Numbered from the stretch's first letter, positions 24,811 to 34,541 are shown. The stretch is DNA of 64,000 nucleotides from Pseudocercospora fijiensis CIRAD86 (GCF_000340215.1 NW_006921539.1:2756056-2820055), one strand, 5' to 3'. Notes: a model not told the origin generated them from the sequence alone. Numbers and translations: made by a program.

Positions 24811-27549
24811 ATGTCTTCCGGCGCCCTAAATCCGCTAGGCGCTAGTAGTAGTAGCAACCTACTAGCCCTAAACCTAGGCGTACTAGTCCCGATCGAAGCC
24901 CTATCCGATAGCGCCTTAGCTGCTATAACTAGCCTCGAGTACTACTTCTAGATCGTTACCGCCCTTAAAGACCCTTAAGAGAAGATCTAGAACGCTCGCA
25001 CCCTACTACGCGTTATTAATAGGAACATTAAGAAGGCTGCTATCTTAGTTGCGTACGGTATAAACAACTTGCGTTAGTCTATCGGTAAGCGTGTCTTTAA
25101 GCGCGAGGTTCTTAACGATATAGATATCGAACAAGCCTTTCCTATCGTCTATAGCCTCGAAACGGCCGGCACCTAGATTCGCTTACGCTTTAAGACCCTC
25201 GACTAGGCCTTCGAATATTAGGGAGGACTAAGTAGTCTTCCTAAGAGCCTTGTTAATTTCGCCTACGGTAGACAAGAGCGTACTAAGTAGGTCTCTTCGT
25301 TCGTTAATAAGTATAAGGTCCGTCGTTAAGGCGCCGAGCACCTTTCCCGTACTATAATCTATCGTATATCTACCGCTAGTAAGAAGGTAGGCAAGCAGTT
25401 ACTTAACTTGTCCTTTACGCTTAACGACTTTACGATATCCTACTAGAAGAAGCACTACGATGCGATTGTCTAGGTCGATCTTAACGTATAGACAACTAAG
25501 GATCTACTAAAAGAGAAGGGCTATCGTATTAATAGTGTAGGTTTTATTATTAAAGGTTAAGAGGCTCCTATCGTTAATATCCTTAAACGCAAGGCTCTTC
25601 GCCTAGAAATAGAGGCCGATACGGCTGCTAGTCTCGCGCTCGCTACGGAGATGTAGGCTTAAGACCGTCGCTCGACTCGCAACCGTAAGGTCCCTTAGGA
25701 AGTTAAGGACGAGCGCGCTAAGGCCGAAGCAGCGCGTAAGAAGGTATTGCATACTCGCTAGGCCCTCCGTAAGGCTATTAAGAAGTACAGCGTCCCTTCT
25801 AGGGCTAACTATAGTACTAACTATAGTAACTCGGATGTTAATATGCTAGATACACTACTAGAAGATGTCTCCTCCGAAGGCTCCTTTAGCGAGCGTAGAG
25901 ATAGAGGGCTCTCGCCGATCCTATTAACTAAGAACATCTGTAGTTCTTATAAGGGCGACTCTATTGCGTACCTTATTACTAAGATCGATATAGTTCCTAA
26001 AGCCGATATAGGCAAAGCTCCTACCGCCCTATCTATCTATTAATAGCTCGACGACCTTAGTAAGCTAGGAGAAGAGCCGTTCTCTATATATGCTAACTAT
26101 ATTAAGAAGGCCGCTAAGGTCTGTAGTCTCTATGCTAGTGCTAAGGCGAGTATCCTCGTCGGTCGCCTATTAAAGATTAGTCGCAAGGTTCCTAATTAAG
26201 ACGCCTTCGCTGCCCTTAAAGCTAATTAGGCCTATACTAATTAGTTTCCTAGACGCCCTGTTGCCGCCCCGACATCTCTAGGACTCTACGCGTTCAACCC
26301 TACTAGTACTGTTACTCGCGCCCTTACGCTAACAGATCGCTAGAGCAAGTTCGTTACTAGCATCCTTAGCTAAGGCACTTCCTTCGACCGCTTTCGCTAG
26401 ACTAGCAATGCTATCTTCCCTTAAGTCTTTAGCTAGTTATAAGAGCCTCGTAGAGTATATCTTCCTTTCCTTATCGATCTAATATAGGAGGAGTTTGAAA
26501 TATACCTTTAGCATATACGTACAATGCCTAAGTCTAAGTAGGAAGGCCGCAATGCCCTTTAAACTTATAGTATAAGCAACTAAATCGTCCGCTAGCACCC
26601 TACCCTATAGCTCTTAGCTATCGCCCTTCGACCTAATTACGTATATAAGCTTATCTCCGTCCCTAAGCCTACTAAGTTCTTTAAGGTTAGCGGTACTTAC
26701 GAAAACTATCCTTCTAAGGAGTCTGCTCGTCTTAGATAAGATATAGTTAAGCTCGCAGCTAGCGAGGGTGCTAGTTACCTACGTATTAAGGTCTGCCTTA
26801 TATCTAAGGATAAGACTAGCTACTCTACTATTGTCGAAGGTATATATTAGCCCGAGGTCTTTGCGAACTAGGTTGAGAAGCTTAAGGCTCGTAGCCTAGT
26901 CCTACTAACTAAGATCGGCAAGCTTACTAATAAGCACCTTACCGACGACGACCTCGACTATATGTTCGATAGTTAGCCTAATAGTAAGAGGCGTAAAGCG
27001 GAGTAGATCCTCAACCCTCTAAAGGAGTGCGAGGTCTCTATTTAGATGCTATATCTGCTATATAGTAATCTAAAGACTAAGAGCAACCGTATGTTAATTA
27101 ACCTAGGCTACTCTCGCGTTATTAACGGCACTAAGGTTAAGGGCTACGAGAACTTAATAGTCTCTTAGGTTGCTAAAGCGTACCGCAATCTAACCGCCCT
27201 CCTAGCCTCTAACTCCTTCGTACTATTCGCTTTCTCTACGGCTATCTTAGTCGAAGGCCTCGGCTATATCTCCGACGCTCTAGTTAGTAGGATTCCTTAG
27301 TTAAGTTACGTTGTTTAGAACGAAGTTGAATAGATCCTCTAGCTTAATAACGAGGGACTAAAGGAATATCTATACGATTAGGAGAAAGCTACGACAGAAA
27401 AGGCTATTAACCTCCTCGTTAATTAAGCTTTCTACGAGGGATAGTACTTCGGTACTAACAGCTTTAACGCGTACGGAGGAGATTTCGAGAGCCGACTAGC
27501 AGATAAGGTTATTGCTAGTAAGGATTACGGCGCGTTAAAGCAATAGTAA
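24811..27549 (+). pseudogene. Family 1 extra ORF3, unknown function, about 912 codons
   Basis: It starts at an intact ATG (MSSGALNPLGASSSSNLL) and keeps one phase to TAA at 27547-27549. All interruptions are TAG or TAA at likely former Gln/Trp codons. The product would be hydrophilic, rich in Lys, Arg, Ala and Ser, with a low-complexity acidic segment at about residues 345-380 (LEDVSSEGSFSERRDRG) and a modest hydrophobic stretch near FVLFAFSTAILVEGLGY. No reverse transcriptase, integrase or obvious envelope hallmark is present. It sits between integrase and 3' LTR, where a standard Ty3/gypsy element has no gene. Possible readings are a captured host gene, a DNA-binding accessory protein or a second structural protein. 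Confidence 0.7.
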
Positions 27550-27603
27550 GTCTATATAGTGTTGCTTAGGAAGTTGTTTTTATATAATTATAGTATCTAG
27601 GAT

Positions 27604-27629
27604 TAATGCTATCCCGGGGGTGTTATTGC
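27604..27629. repeat. GC-rich palindrome, copy 5
   Basis: TTAATGCTATCCC then GGGGGTGTTATTG, 55 bp after the extra ORF stop. It is the most diverged copy in this element. Confidence 0.72.
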
Positions 27630-27720
27630 GGAGTTCTAAGAATAGCCTTAGCTAAGAACGCTAAGGATGCATACATGTTTGTTTTAAGCGCGCAATGTAA
27701 AGCGTGTCTAGTTAGATACG

Positions 27721-27734
27721 AAGAAAGGGAGGGA
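27721..27734 (+). promoter_or_regulatory. Polypurine tract of family 1 element
   Basis: AAGAAAGGGAGGGA immediately before the 3' LTR, in the position of the plus-strand primer of LTR retrotransposons. Confidence 0.7.
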
Positions 27735-28012
27735 TATTAGCTAGTAACCGGCCCTACACCTATAGGCTAGTTTTAAGCCTATATAAGAGGCCTCCTTCTG
27801 CATTGTAGATAGATTATCAACCTCGTACAGTACATTGTTTATATTACACTTCTATAATGCCTATGTTGCAGGGCTCTAGTTATTAGCCTAAGCGACAGTC
27901 TCGTTATCCTATCTTGCTAAACATAGCTGCCTATATTGCTATAGGTTATGTTACCCTCGGTAGCCTGTACTATTGCTACAAGTAGTAGTAGTAGTGTTAG
28001 TTTCCGTCCTTT
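27735..28012 (+). repeat. 3' LTR of family 1
   Basis: 278 bp, the same length as the 5' LTR. It keeps more CA and TG (for example CTGCATTG where the 5' LTR has CTGTATTA), so it is less heavily mutated. It is followed by ATTAG at 28013-28017. Confidence 0.88.
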
Positions 28013-29453
28013 ATTAGATAAGGCTAAGCTAGCTAAAGCTAGCCTCGACGCCGGGAAGCTAGCAACATTATATATAGACACCGTACTAAAAAGTTCTTAA
28101 CAGATTCTATATCGCGTTAAGAGAAGCTATAGAACGGACATCGTTTTATAGGGGTTAGTATAGTAAACGCACGAGTTTGTCTATATCGGAAGGCGGCTAG
28201 AAAGGCTTAGCGGATAGGATAGAAAAGGAGGCTATAAGCCTACCTTTCTTAAGACGCTATATACTAACTAGTACTACCGAATAACCGAGTAAACACTATC
28301 GCGAGCGCCCGCTAATATATCTATTCTATAATTAATACTCCTCGAACTATAGCTACTACTATAGGCTAAGGGCACTAATATCTAAGAGCGCTACTTCCTA
28401 AACGCCTTTATCTTTAAGCTAGAATCTATATACTAAGACATCTAGCGAGCGTACCGTAGGGAGAGAGCCGAGTACCTTATAGTAACATTAGTTCTTAAGA
28501 GGTTCCTCGAGCGTATCTAGGAAGAGGCGATAAGGAGGTACGGAAAGGAGAGCATCTATATATACCTACGCAACCTTAGCTTTACTATAGGGAAGTAGAA
28601 GGGATAGTATAAAGGAGACGAAGACCCGTTAGAATCTAACTAGATAACGATATTCGAGGACTTTATAAAAGCAAAAATAAAGAGACTAGATAGTAGTATA
28701 CTAATAGTAAGGATAGCCCTCTTTACGAATGCTACTATAAACCTACTAGGTAGGCGGGAGGCGTATAATTAGGACGAATAGCACGTATAGGCCTACGCGA
28801 TAGTACAACTATTAGGTAAGCAAGGCTACTATTTAATAATCTACGACTATAACGCTAGTAACGAACCGATCGGACTAAAGCCGGTAGAGACCTTCCTACT
28901 ATATATATAATAGGTATTCCTTAAGGCCCTAAAGGAGAAACGTAAAGTGCGCGCTATCTACTTCGGAGATACGTACGATAACGGCAAGCTAGTATATAAT
29001 ATCTAGCGCAAGTCCGGGACTTTCTACTTAGGTAAGTGCCTTATAGATACGCTGTTTTAGATATATAGGATAGCCTACGCAAAAGACACGCCCTAGGGAG
29101 ACCTTAAGAACCTAAGATAGTTTAGCTTCTAGAAAATCGAGGGTATAGATAGATACCTTCGAAAGACTAGGAAGTAATATAGACAATAAGCGGAAGGGTA
29201 GAGAGCGAGGGACTTAACGTTTATTTATTTACTTAATCTTATTAGTTCGAGCTAGACAGGCGTTACTAGCTAGTATAAAAGAGTAAAAAGCACAAAAACA
29301 TAGTCTATATTTGGCGTTAGAATAGTATTTACTTTAGGAGCGGTAGCATTAGTGCATAGTTTCTATAGATAGTTAGAGCCTAGTATAGCGTTCAATAAGT
29401 GGATAGCTAGCGGCCGTGAGCCGCACTCGGATTAGCCGAGGAACGGGCTAAAA

Positions 29454-29487
29454 ATGGAATTAATAATAATAATAAATGCTTGTGCGC
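29454..29487. repeat. LINE TAA tail and right target duplication
   Basis: Five or more TAA units end the LINE. ATGCTTGTGCGC (29476-29487) then repeats the left flank at 9181-9192, and normal-composition host DNA resumes. Confidence 0.82.
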
Positions 29488-29693
29488 CTTTGAATGCTGT
29501 CTGCCTGCCCGCTCTATGCTAAACACCAGAAAATGTGAATGAAGTGAACGCCGAAGAATGCTGTACTCTGAATGGAATGCATAAAACCCAGTGACGCAGT
29601 AGTGTACCTCGTATGCGGGTGGGATTGCTAAGGAGAACGCGAGACCACCCCGGAAGTATGAAGCCAGGACGTCGAGCCTCCATACAGTCGCTG

Positions 29694-30320
29694 TCACTCA
29701 GTCTTGGTGTTTTCTGATTCCACCCTCTCTCCAGGAGCTGGAACTTGTGAGTCGAATCCTCTCAGTAGCGTAGCGACGTAGCGGTGAAATGCAGTGTGGT
29801 GCACTACCGCAATAGCTCCCTCGCGGCCCAAGACAGTCACCGCGTCGTTCCAGACTCGATCGGAAAGCGGTCCAGAAGAGACACAGAGCTCGCGGGCCAC
29901 GGTATACGCAGCCTTATCTGCTTCGGCGAAGCTGTGCGAATAAAGGCCAGCGTACAGCGAGTCCAGCTCGTTCTGTGTGAGTCCTCTCTGCATGGCTAGC
30001 CGTCCGTGACTGTAAGTCTGGTAGGCAGATCTCTCATTGGTAGCGACGACGAGGGCAATGATTTCTCTCGTGCGTGGGTTCAGGCCAGGTAGCTCGCGCA
30101 GGGCGTCAGAGAGCTCCAAGAAGGACCTTCCAATCTTCGGATTGTGGAGGAAGATGGCAAATTGTCCTACCATGGCTCCAGTCGAAGGTAATCGGAAAGT
30201 GTTGTTCGCCGCGTTGAGACGTCGATCCACATGGTCCGAGAATGCCTGGTAGAGGGCACTAGTCTCTGCGTTGTGCTTGCCCGTCAGCGTGGAAGGATGC
30301 ATCAAGCCGATGCGGTTCAT
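29694..30320 (-). CDS. Carboxymuconolactone decarboxylase / AhpD-like protein
   Basis: A 208-aa single-exon gene starting MNRIGLMHPSTLTG. The family core is NPRTREIIALVVATNERSAY followed by TYSHGRLAMQRGLTQNELDSL: a helix, the conserved His, and the Gly-Leu turn. The CxxC redox pair of AhpD is absent, so peroxidase-reductase activity is unlikely. Fungal members of this type are mostly uncharacterised, with decarboxylase or gamma-lactone chemistry inferred from the family. An in-frame Met 21 codons upstream (30381-30383) would add a Pro-rich leader (LSPPPPPQR) that looks like 5' UTR. The gene lies 200 bp from the right end of transposon block 1 and is free of RIP. Confidence 0.8.
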   Translation of the reverse strand: MNRIGLMHPSTLTGKHNAETSALYQAFSDHVDRRLNAANNTFRLPSTGAMVGQFAIFLHNPKIGRSFLELSDALRELPGLNPRTREIIALVVATNERSAYQTYSHGRLAMQRGLTQNELDSLYAGLYSHSFAEADKAAYTVARELCVSSGPLSDRVWNDAVTVLGREGAIAVVHHTAFHRYVATLLRGFDSQVPAPGERVESENTKTE

Positions 30321-31980
30321 CTTGACAGTCGAGTAAAGGTGAGTGGTAATGCGTTGTGGTGGTGGTGGTGGTGACAAATGCAATGGTCGGGTGAGATATC
30401 AGGCACAGCAGCCCCAATTCCCGCGTATATACTTGAGCGCCGTCCTAGACGATCAGCCTCGTGGTTGTCTAGAAGAGTGTAGTCATGTCGGGATACTTAG
30501 GCCGAGAGTCTGATGCTGTAATCGAGCGGGTGGCGTTTGAAGCGAGGCATAGTGTTGATGACCTACCGTCAGTCGCGTAGCTTCCAGTCTCGACATGGGA
30601 CGCGGACGGGCGAGATTTGTACGGAGGATTACATATCGTGCACAAGCGTGTAGGTAGAATACCCATGTCTACCATCACGTCAGAGGGGCCGGCAAAAGCA
30701 ACAGCACATGTAGATCTGAAAGGAGAGCGGACGCATGGCAGCGGTATCGGATTCGGATCCATCTCAGCATATTTGGTCAAGAGCTGAAGTTCAAGCATTT
30801 GCTACTGTAGTTGGAAGAGAAGCAGGTACGCGGAGAGACGGCGGCGCGGGAGCGTCGGGGTTGCGAGGTGCGACATCCATCCGCAAGCATATGATGCTAT
30901 TGCTCTCATCCAATCAGCGGTGAGTGAATGAATGTTGAGGCCGCTCCCATAATCCTATTCTACCACAAGGCCCGAGAACTCGGAACTCCATCGCTTACGC
31001 ACTCCTGAAACGTCATCCATCGTTGGTGATCACACTGCAGGATAGGCTCAGGTACAAGATCTCGGTGTTGCGAGAGTGCCGCTCTCCAAAGTGCGCTCCG
31101 GTTCTCGCTCGACTTGACTTGTTGATGCTAGTTCCTATCCTGACAGCAGAACAGCGCCTAATGATCACCTCTGGAGTCTGGAATGACAACCAGGGCTAGG
31201 CTCAAGATCCAATGTATGAAGCGGCACGAGGATGAACAAAGCCGAGCGATGCCGGTACACACAGCACTGTGAGAGACGGGTACAGTCTTGCGTATGCACC
31301 GTGGGCTGGCAAGCGAGACCAAAAGAGATGTCATATCCGTAGAGGAAGCCGGAAGCGCTCCACGCATGTACACCGGACACACAGCCCAGAGAGTAGACAT
31401 GCTGGGGTTTGGAATCAGTTCCCGAGGCGGCAAGGTAATGACAGTTGCCTGGTTCAATGAGCGACAAAGAAAGGTGCGGAACGGGCCAGCAAATACACCT
31501 TCGAGCTTGGACATAGATATCGTTACGGAGACACGCCGGTGTAAAATGAGATTTCGAAAAGACGTCGACTACTTGCTATGTTGCCTTTTTAGAAGTCCAA
31601 GGCTGGTGTTTGCGTCGCAGTCCTCGGGCTACTGAGTCCACACATCAGCTTAGCGAAAGAGCTTGGGATTTGAGTCAGCATCAGCAGCAGCAGGAAAGAG
31701 CAAGAACAACACGAAAGTCCTGAATGTCGATATCAGCCTTGATTGGGCGGCTGTTAATGTTTGCTGCCAGCCCTGTAATAAGCCCATGTGACAAGTGATG
31801 CAAGAGGAGCGGGAAACAATCTCTGTTAATCTTGGAGCAGCAGCTTCCTTCGTGTCAATTACAATATTAAGCTGACGGTCTATCGTTTTTACTATGCATC
31901 GTTCCATGTCTTCGTCATTCGTTCCGTGTGCCTTCATTCCTGTCTCTCGTGCTGCCGATTGCATATGCAAGACATTTCTT
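30321..31980. other. Intergenic region of island 2, no supported gene
   Basis: 1.66 kb of normal composition. Several frames of 60-118 codons exist on both strands, but they overlap one another, lack family motifs and show no convincing start, so none is called. It should contain the promoter of the decarboxylase-like gene and the terminator of the peptide-precursor gene. Confidence 0.45.
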
Positions 31981-32745
31981 CTAAGTGCAGATCTCATTCC
32001 CGTCCTCATCGATCGAACATGTCGGCTCAGTGCTACAGTACTGCTTGCCATTGACATCAATGAAGCATTGTCGCTTCTGCATCGCCGCCTCCACGTCCCG
32101 CCTGAGCACACAGACTTCGTTCCCATCCTTGTCAGTGCTGCATGTGGGCACTGTGTTGCAGACACTCTCACCGCTCTCGGTGATCCTGCACTGACGTTTT
32201 TGGTTTGAGGTAGCCGACTCGCGTTTCAACACGCAAATCTTGTTGCCATCCTCATCAATGGAGCACGTCGGCTCGGTGCTGCAGAATTGCTTTCCTTCTT
32301 TGTCGATCCAGCACTGTCGCTTTTCCAAAGCAGCATCTGTGTCACGCTTGAGGACGCAGGACTCGGAGCCATCGTCATTCGTGTAGCATCGGGGCTCTGT
32401 ATTGCATATTGGCTGGCCCTTTTCGTCGACCATACATTGGCGTTTTTGATTTGAAGAGCTCTCGTCTCGCTTCGATACACAGTAGATAGTGCCGTCCTCG
32501 TTCGTGGTACAAGTTGGGTTGTCGATACAAGTCTGGACACCGTCCTCGATGTAGCATTGTCGCTTGATTATGTCTTCCGCTTCTCGCTTGCTCACACAAG
32601 TCGTCACTCCGTCCTCGTTTGTGCTGCACGTGGGGTTGTTTATGCAAGTCTGAACGCCATCCTTGTCGATGAAGCATTGTCTTCTTTGCAGAGGAGCGGC
32701 GATGGCAGTGGCCGCTAGAGCTGCAGCAATGAAAGTGAGCCTCAT
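31981..32745 (-). CDS. Secreted Kex2-processed multi-peptide precursor, six four-cysteine repeats
   Basis: A 254-aa protein starting MRLTFIAAALAATAIAAP, a clear signal peptide, followed by LQRR and six repeats. Each repeat begins QC directly after a dibasic site (RR or KR) and has the pattern C-x9-C-x5-C-x9-C (x8 for the first gap of repeat 2), with PTC and a DG pair. It ends CV(S/L) before KR (RR in repeat 5). Acidic spacers of 8-9 residues such as DESSSNQKR lead to the next KR. Repeats start at residues 23, 63, 103, 144, 185 and 226, and the last ends at the stop. Kexin cleavage would release six secreted peptides of 29-30 residues, likely with two disulfides and perhaps pyroglutamate at Gln. 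This is the architecture of fungal KEP precursors, which include pheromones, repellent-like peptides and dikaritin precursors. An ATG 13 codons upstream (32782-32784) is in frame but would displace the signal peptide. Function unknown. Confidence 0.88.
   Translation of the reverse strand: MRLTFIAAALAATAIAAPLQRRQCFIDKDGVQTCINNPTCSTNEDGVTTCVSKREAEDIIKRQCYIEDGVQTCIDNPTCTTNEDGTIYCVSKRDESSSNQKRQCMVDEKGQPICNTEPRCYTNDDGSESCVLKRDTDAALEKRQCWIDKEGKQFCSTEPTCSIDEDGNKICVLKRESATSNQKRQCRITESGESVCNTVPTCSTDKDGNEVCVLRRDVEAAMQKRQCFIDVNGKQYCSTEPTCSIDEDGNEICT
31984..32679 (-). repeat. Six in-frame repeats of about 120 bp
   Basis: Units at 32560-32679, 32440-32559, 32317-32439, 32194-32316, 32071-32193 and 31984-32070 (last without spacer). 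The encoded peptides keep Cys, Gly, Pro and dibasic positions while other residues vary. Each unit also has an internal two-fold pattern, C-x9-C with a DG in both halves. Confidence 0.85.
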
Positions 32746-32881
32746 CTTGATAGGTGAAGGAGACGGAGTTCGGTTCGAGTGCAAGGCTGGGAAAGAAAGG
32801 GTTCTTGAGAAGGTTGGGACGGGGTAAAGCTCTTGGGTGTAGATGGAGGTTGATGCCTCAGACCAGAGCAGGAACGAGAAT

Positions 32882-32887
32882 CTTATA
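32882..32887 (-). promoter_or_regulatory. Possible TATA box of the peptide-precursor gene
   Basis: TATAAG on the minus strand about 137 bp upstream of the ATG, a reasonable distance for a fungal TATA plus leader. Composition alone supports it. Confidence 0.3.
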
Positions 32888-34172
32888 AGCTGTTCTTTGA
32901 CTTACCCTCGTGCCTAGTTTCCTCTTCACTTCTATTCTAGAATGTCCCGTATCCAGCTCGAAGTGTCCACAGTGGGTTGGTGCTCCACTGCTCCGAGTGA
33001 ATACCTGCATCATAGCCACAACGCTTCCCCGATTTACGATCTCTTTGGGATGCGCAGTCATGCTAACGTTCGGAGAAATGGTCTTGGCTACGCCAGTGAG
33101 ACGCTAGTGGCCAATGGTGAGTGGCGTACTTGCAGTGCTACTAAGAATATCGCCAAGTGACGCTCGCAACTCGTGCAACCAGCCACGCCAGTACAGAGGC
33201 ACCGTGACATTCGATGGGACCTTCGGTGGACCGACACAGCATTAGCTACACAGCCATCGTGATGATGCCTCGTGATTCGGCACAAGCAGGAGCAAGCGTC
33301 CAGAGAACGTGCCGACTGTCTTGCGCGTGATATTCTTGCGATATTGGATGCTACCCTCCTTCTCTGACAGCTCTACACGTGGCTGGAAATCTGCTGCTGC
33401 TCGTGCTGGCGACCATGATGATAATAAGTGAGGCGATCCGTCAGCGACGTTGTTTGCTGCTCGGCCTTTGCAGCTTTTCTGGTCATCCGGGAGAGTCTAT
33501 CTAGCCTAAACCAAGGCCCGTTGAAGATTTGCACATCGGCGCCTGACCAGTCCGTTCCGCACTCGATGGACCTGAGACGAGCGAAAGAGAGAAGGAAGAG
33601 TGTGGTAGTAGTGCTTATGGGCTGTAAGTTGCCAAGGTAATGGCAATGCCGGCAGTTGTGTGGCCGTGAGCCAGGATGTTGACGCGAGAGCGGATCTCCG
33701 AGTTTATTCACTCACCTCGCACTGGCTCGCAGGAGGGCACAGTCCGCTATTGGATGCGGCGCCTTCCTCAGCAGCCAAGAATCGGGCACTCCGGACTGAG
33801 ACCTTGCGCGAGCAAGCTTGTACCACCGCATCTCCGCCAAACCACCAAGCAACGGCATATATTGCATACGAGGCACACAGCTGGCAAGAGACGGGTATGA
33901 ATTGGCCATGGGAAGTGGCCTTCACTGGTAAAGATACATTATCGCTCGCTTGCTCTCCATGTTGCAGCTCTGCATCATCTTACATCACGCATAACGGTCT
34001 GCGTATCATTCAATGTACTCGTCTCAAGACAAGTGCTTTTATTCGTACTTGATATGCGCACAAACAATGAGTGAACACACCGTCTTGACTCGCGTACTTT
34101 GGTCGCAGCCTCCACTTGGAGCCACAAGCGGATCTATACCAGCATTCTCCTTTCGTCGATTCCCGGGATCTC
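32888..34172. other. Intergenic region of island 2, no supported gene
   Basis: About 1.3 kb of normal composition. Small overlapping frames are present (the longest about 130 codons at 33660-34052, plus strand), without motifs. RIP-like composition begins near 34250. Confidence 0.4.
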
Positions 34173-34236
34173 GATCCCGAAATGTTCGCATCCCGAAATG
34201 TTCGGATCCCGAAATGTTCGAATCGCGAAACTTTGG
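34173..34236. repeat. 16-bp tandem repeat, four units, at the edge of block 2
   Basis: GATCCCGAAATGTTCG three times (second unit starts C) and a decayed fourth (AATCGCGAAACTTTGG). It lies right at the junction between normal and RIP-type DNA. Confidence 0.88.
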
Positions 34237-34249
34237 TCTTTTCTTTTTA

Positions 34250-34541
34250 AAATAGGATAGGGTGCAAAAGCTAAGATAGAAGATTATAGGGTTAAAGGGC
34301 ATCTCGACGAATTTACCTACTATCTTATTACGTATAAGCTAGCTTATTACTAGATATCTGTTATATTAGCTTAGCTAATCTAATCTAAGGGCTTCTATAA
34401 TCTATAGATTACTAGATTATAGGCTAGCTAGTCTAGTAGTCCTTACGCTAGCTTAGAAACTAGCTTAGAGACTAGCTTAGAAACTAGCTTAGAAACTAGC
34501 TTAGGGGCTAGCTTAGTAAAGTTACTACCTAAAAAACTAAA
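34250..34541. other. RIP-type DNA left of the chromodomain element
   Basis: AT-rich, CA/TG-poor sequence with six 12-bp units of ACTAGCTTAGAA type at 34447-34518. Its CTAATCTAAG-like words recur at 44560-44730 on the other side of the block, so both flanks may belong to one older repeat. Confidence 0.45.

Larger units (their letters stand above)
15733..28012 (+). mobile_element. LTR retrotransposon family 1 (Ty3/gypsy-like), 12.3 kb, RIP-inactivated
   Basis: Two 278-bp LTRs (15733-16010 and 27735-28012) flank three long frames: gag-protease, RT-RNase H-integrase, and an extra ORF. The 5-bp target duplication is ATTAG (15728-15732 and 28013-28017). A caution: ATTAG also follows the 5' LTR internally, but a solo LTR of the same family at 54738-55017 has an independent 5-bp duplication that fixes the same LTR ends. 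A purine tract precedes the 3' LTR. LTR-LTR differences are mostly C/T and G/A in CpA/TpG context. It sits inside LINE ORF3, so it is younger than the LINE. Confidence 0.85.
15489..29435 (+). pseudogene. LINE ORF3, unknown function, interrupted by LTR element
   Basis: Eight bases after the ORF2 stop a new frame opens with ATA (probably a former ATG) and runs to 15731. It resumes in the same phase at 28017, after the LTR element and one copy of its ATTAG duplication, and continues to a TAG at 29433-29435. That is about 554 codons with only RIP-type stops. The protein is Leu/Arg/Lys rich; recognisable segments include RRERAEYLIVTLVLKRFLER and KPVETFLLYI. No known domain was recognised. The phase match across the insertion shows that this was one ORF before the LTR element landed. 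The true stop could be any nearby TAG, since RIP creates them. Confidence 0.6.
9193..29474 (+). mobile_element. Tad1-type LINE retrotransposon, RIP-inactivated, split by an LTR element
   Basis: A non-LTR retrotransposon of about 8 kb, opened to 20.3 kb by an LTR element inserted at 15733-28012. Its parts in order are a gag-like ORF1 with a CCHC knuckle, an ORF2 with AP-like endonuclease, reverse transcriptase and RNase H, and an ORF3 of unknown function. The 3' end is a TAA-rich tail (29454-29474). The whole is bounded by ATGCTTGTGCGC at 9181-9192 and 29476-29487, the target-site duplication expected of LINE insertion. CpA and TpG are nearly absent and stops are TAG or TAA at former Gln/Trp codons, which is RIP. 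The last 80 bp are less mutated. Confidence 0.85.

Noticed and set aside
29407..29697. 96-codon minus-strand frame
   Set aside because: It covers the LINE tail and target duplication junction, so it cannot be a conserved gene.
30469..31635. Several 60-118 codon frames in island 2
   Set aside because: Mutually overlapping, no domain, no intron structure, no convincing start.
31894..32208. 104-codon plus-strand frame
   Set aside because: Antisense shadow of the peptide-precursor repeats.
33373..34052. 112- and 130-codon frames
   Set aside because: Low-complexity composition and overlap on both strands; no support.
34173..34236. CRISPR-like array
   Set aside because: Units are contiguous with no spacers, and the genome is eukaryotic.
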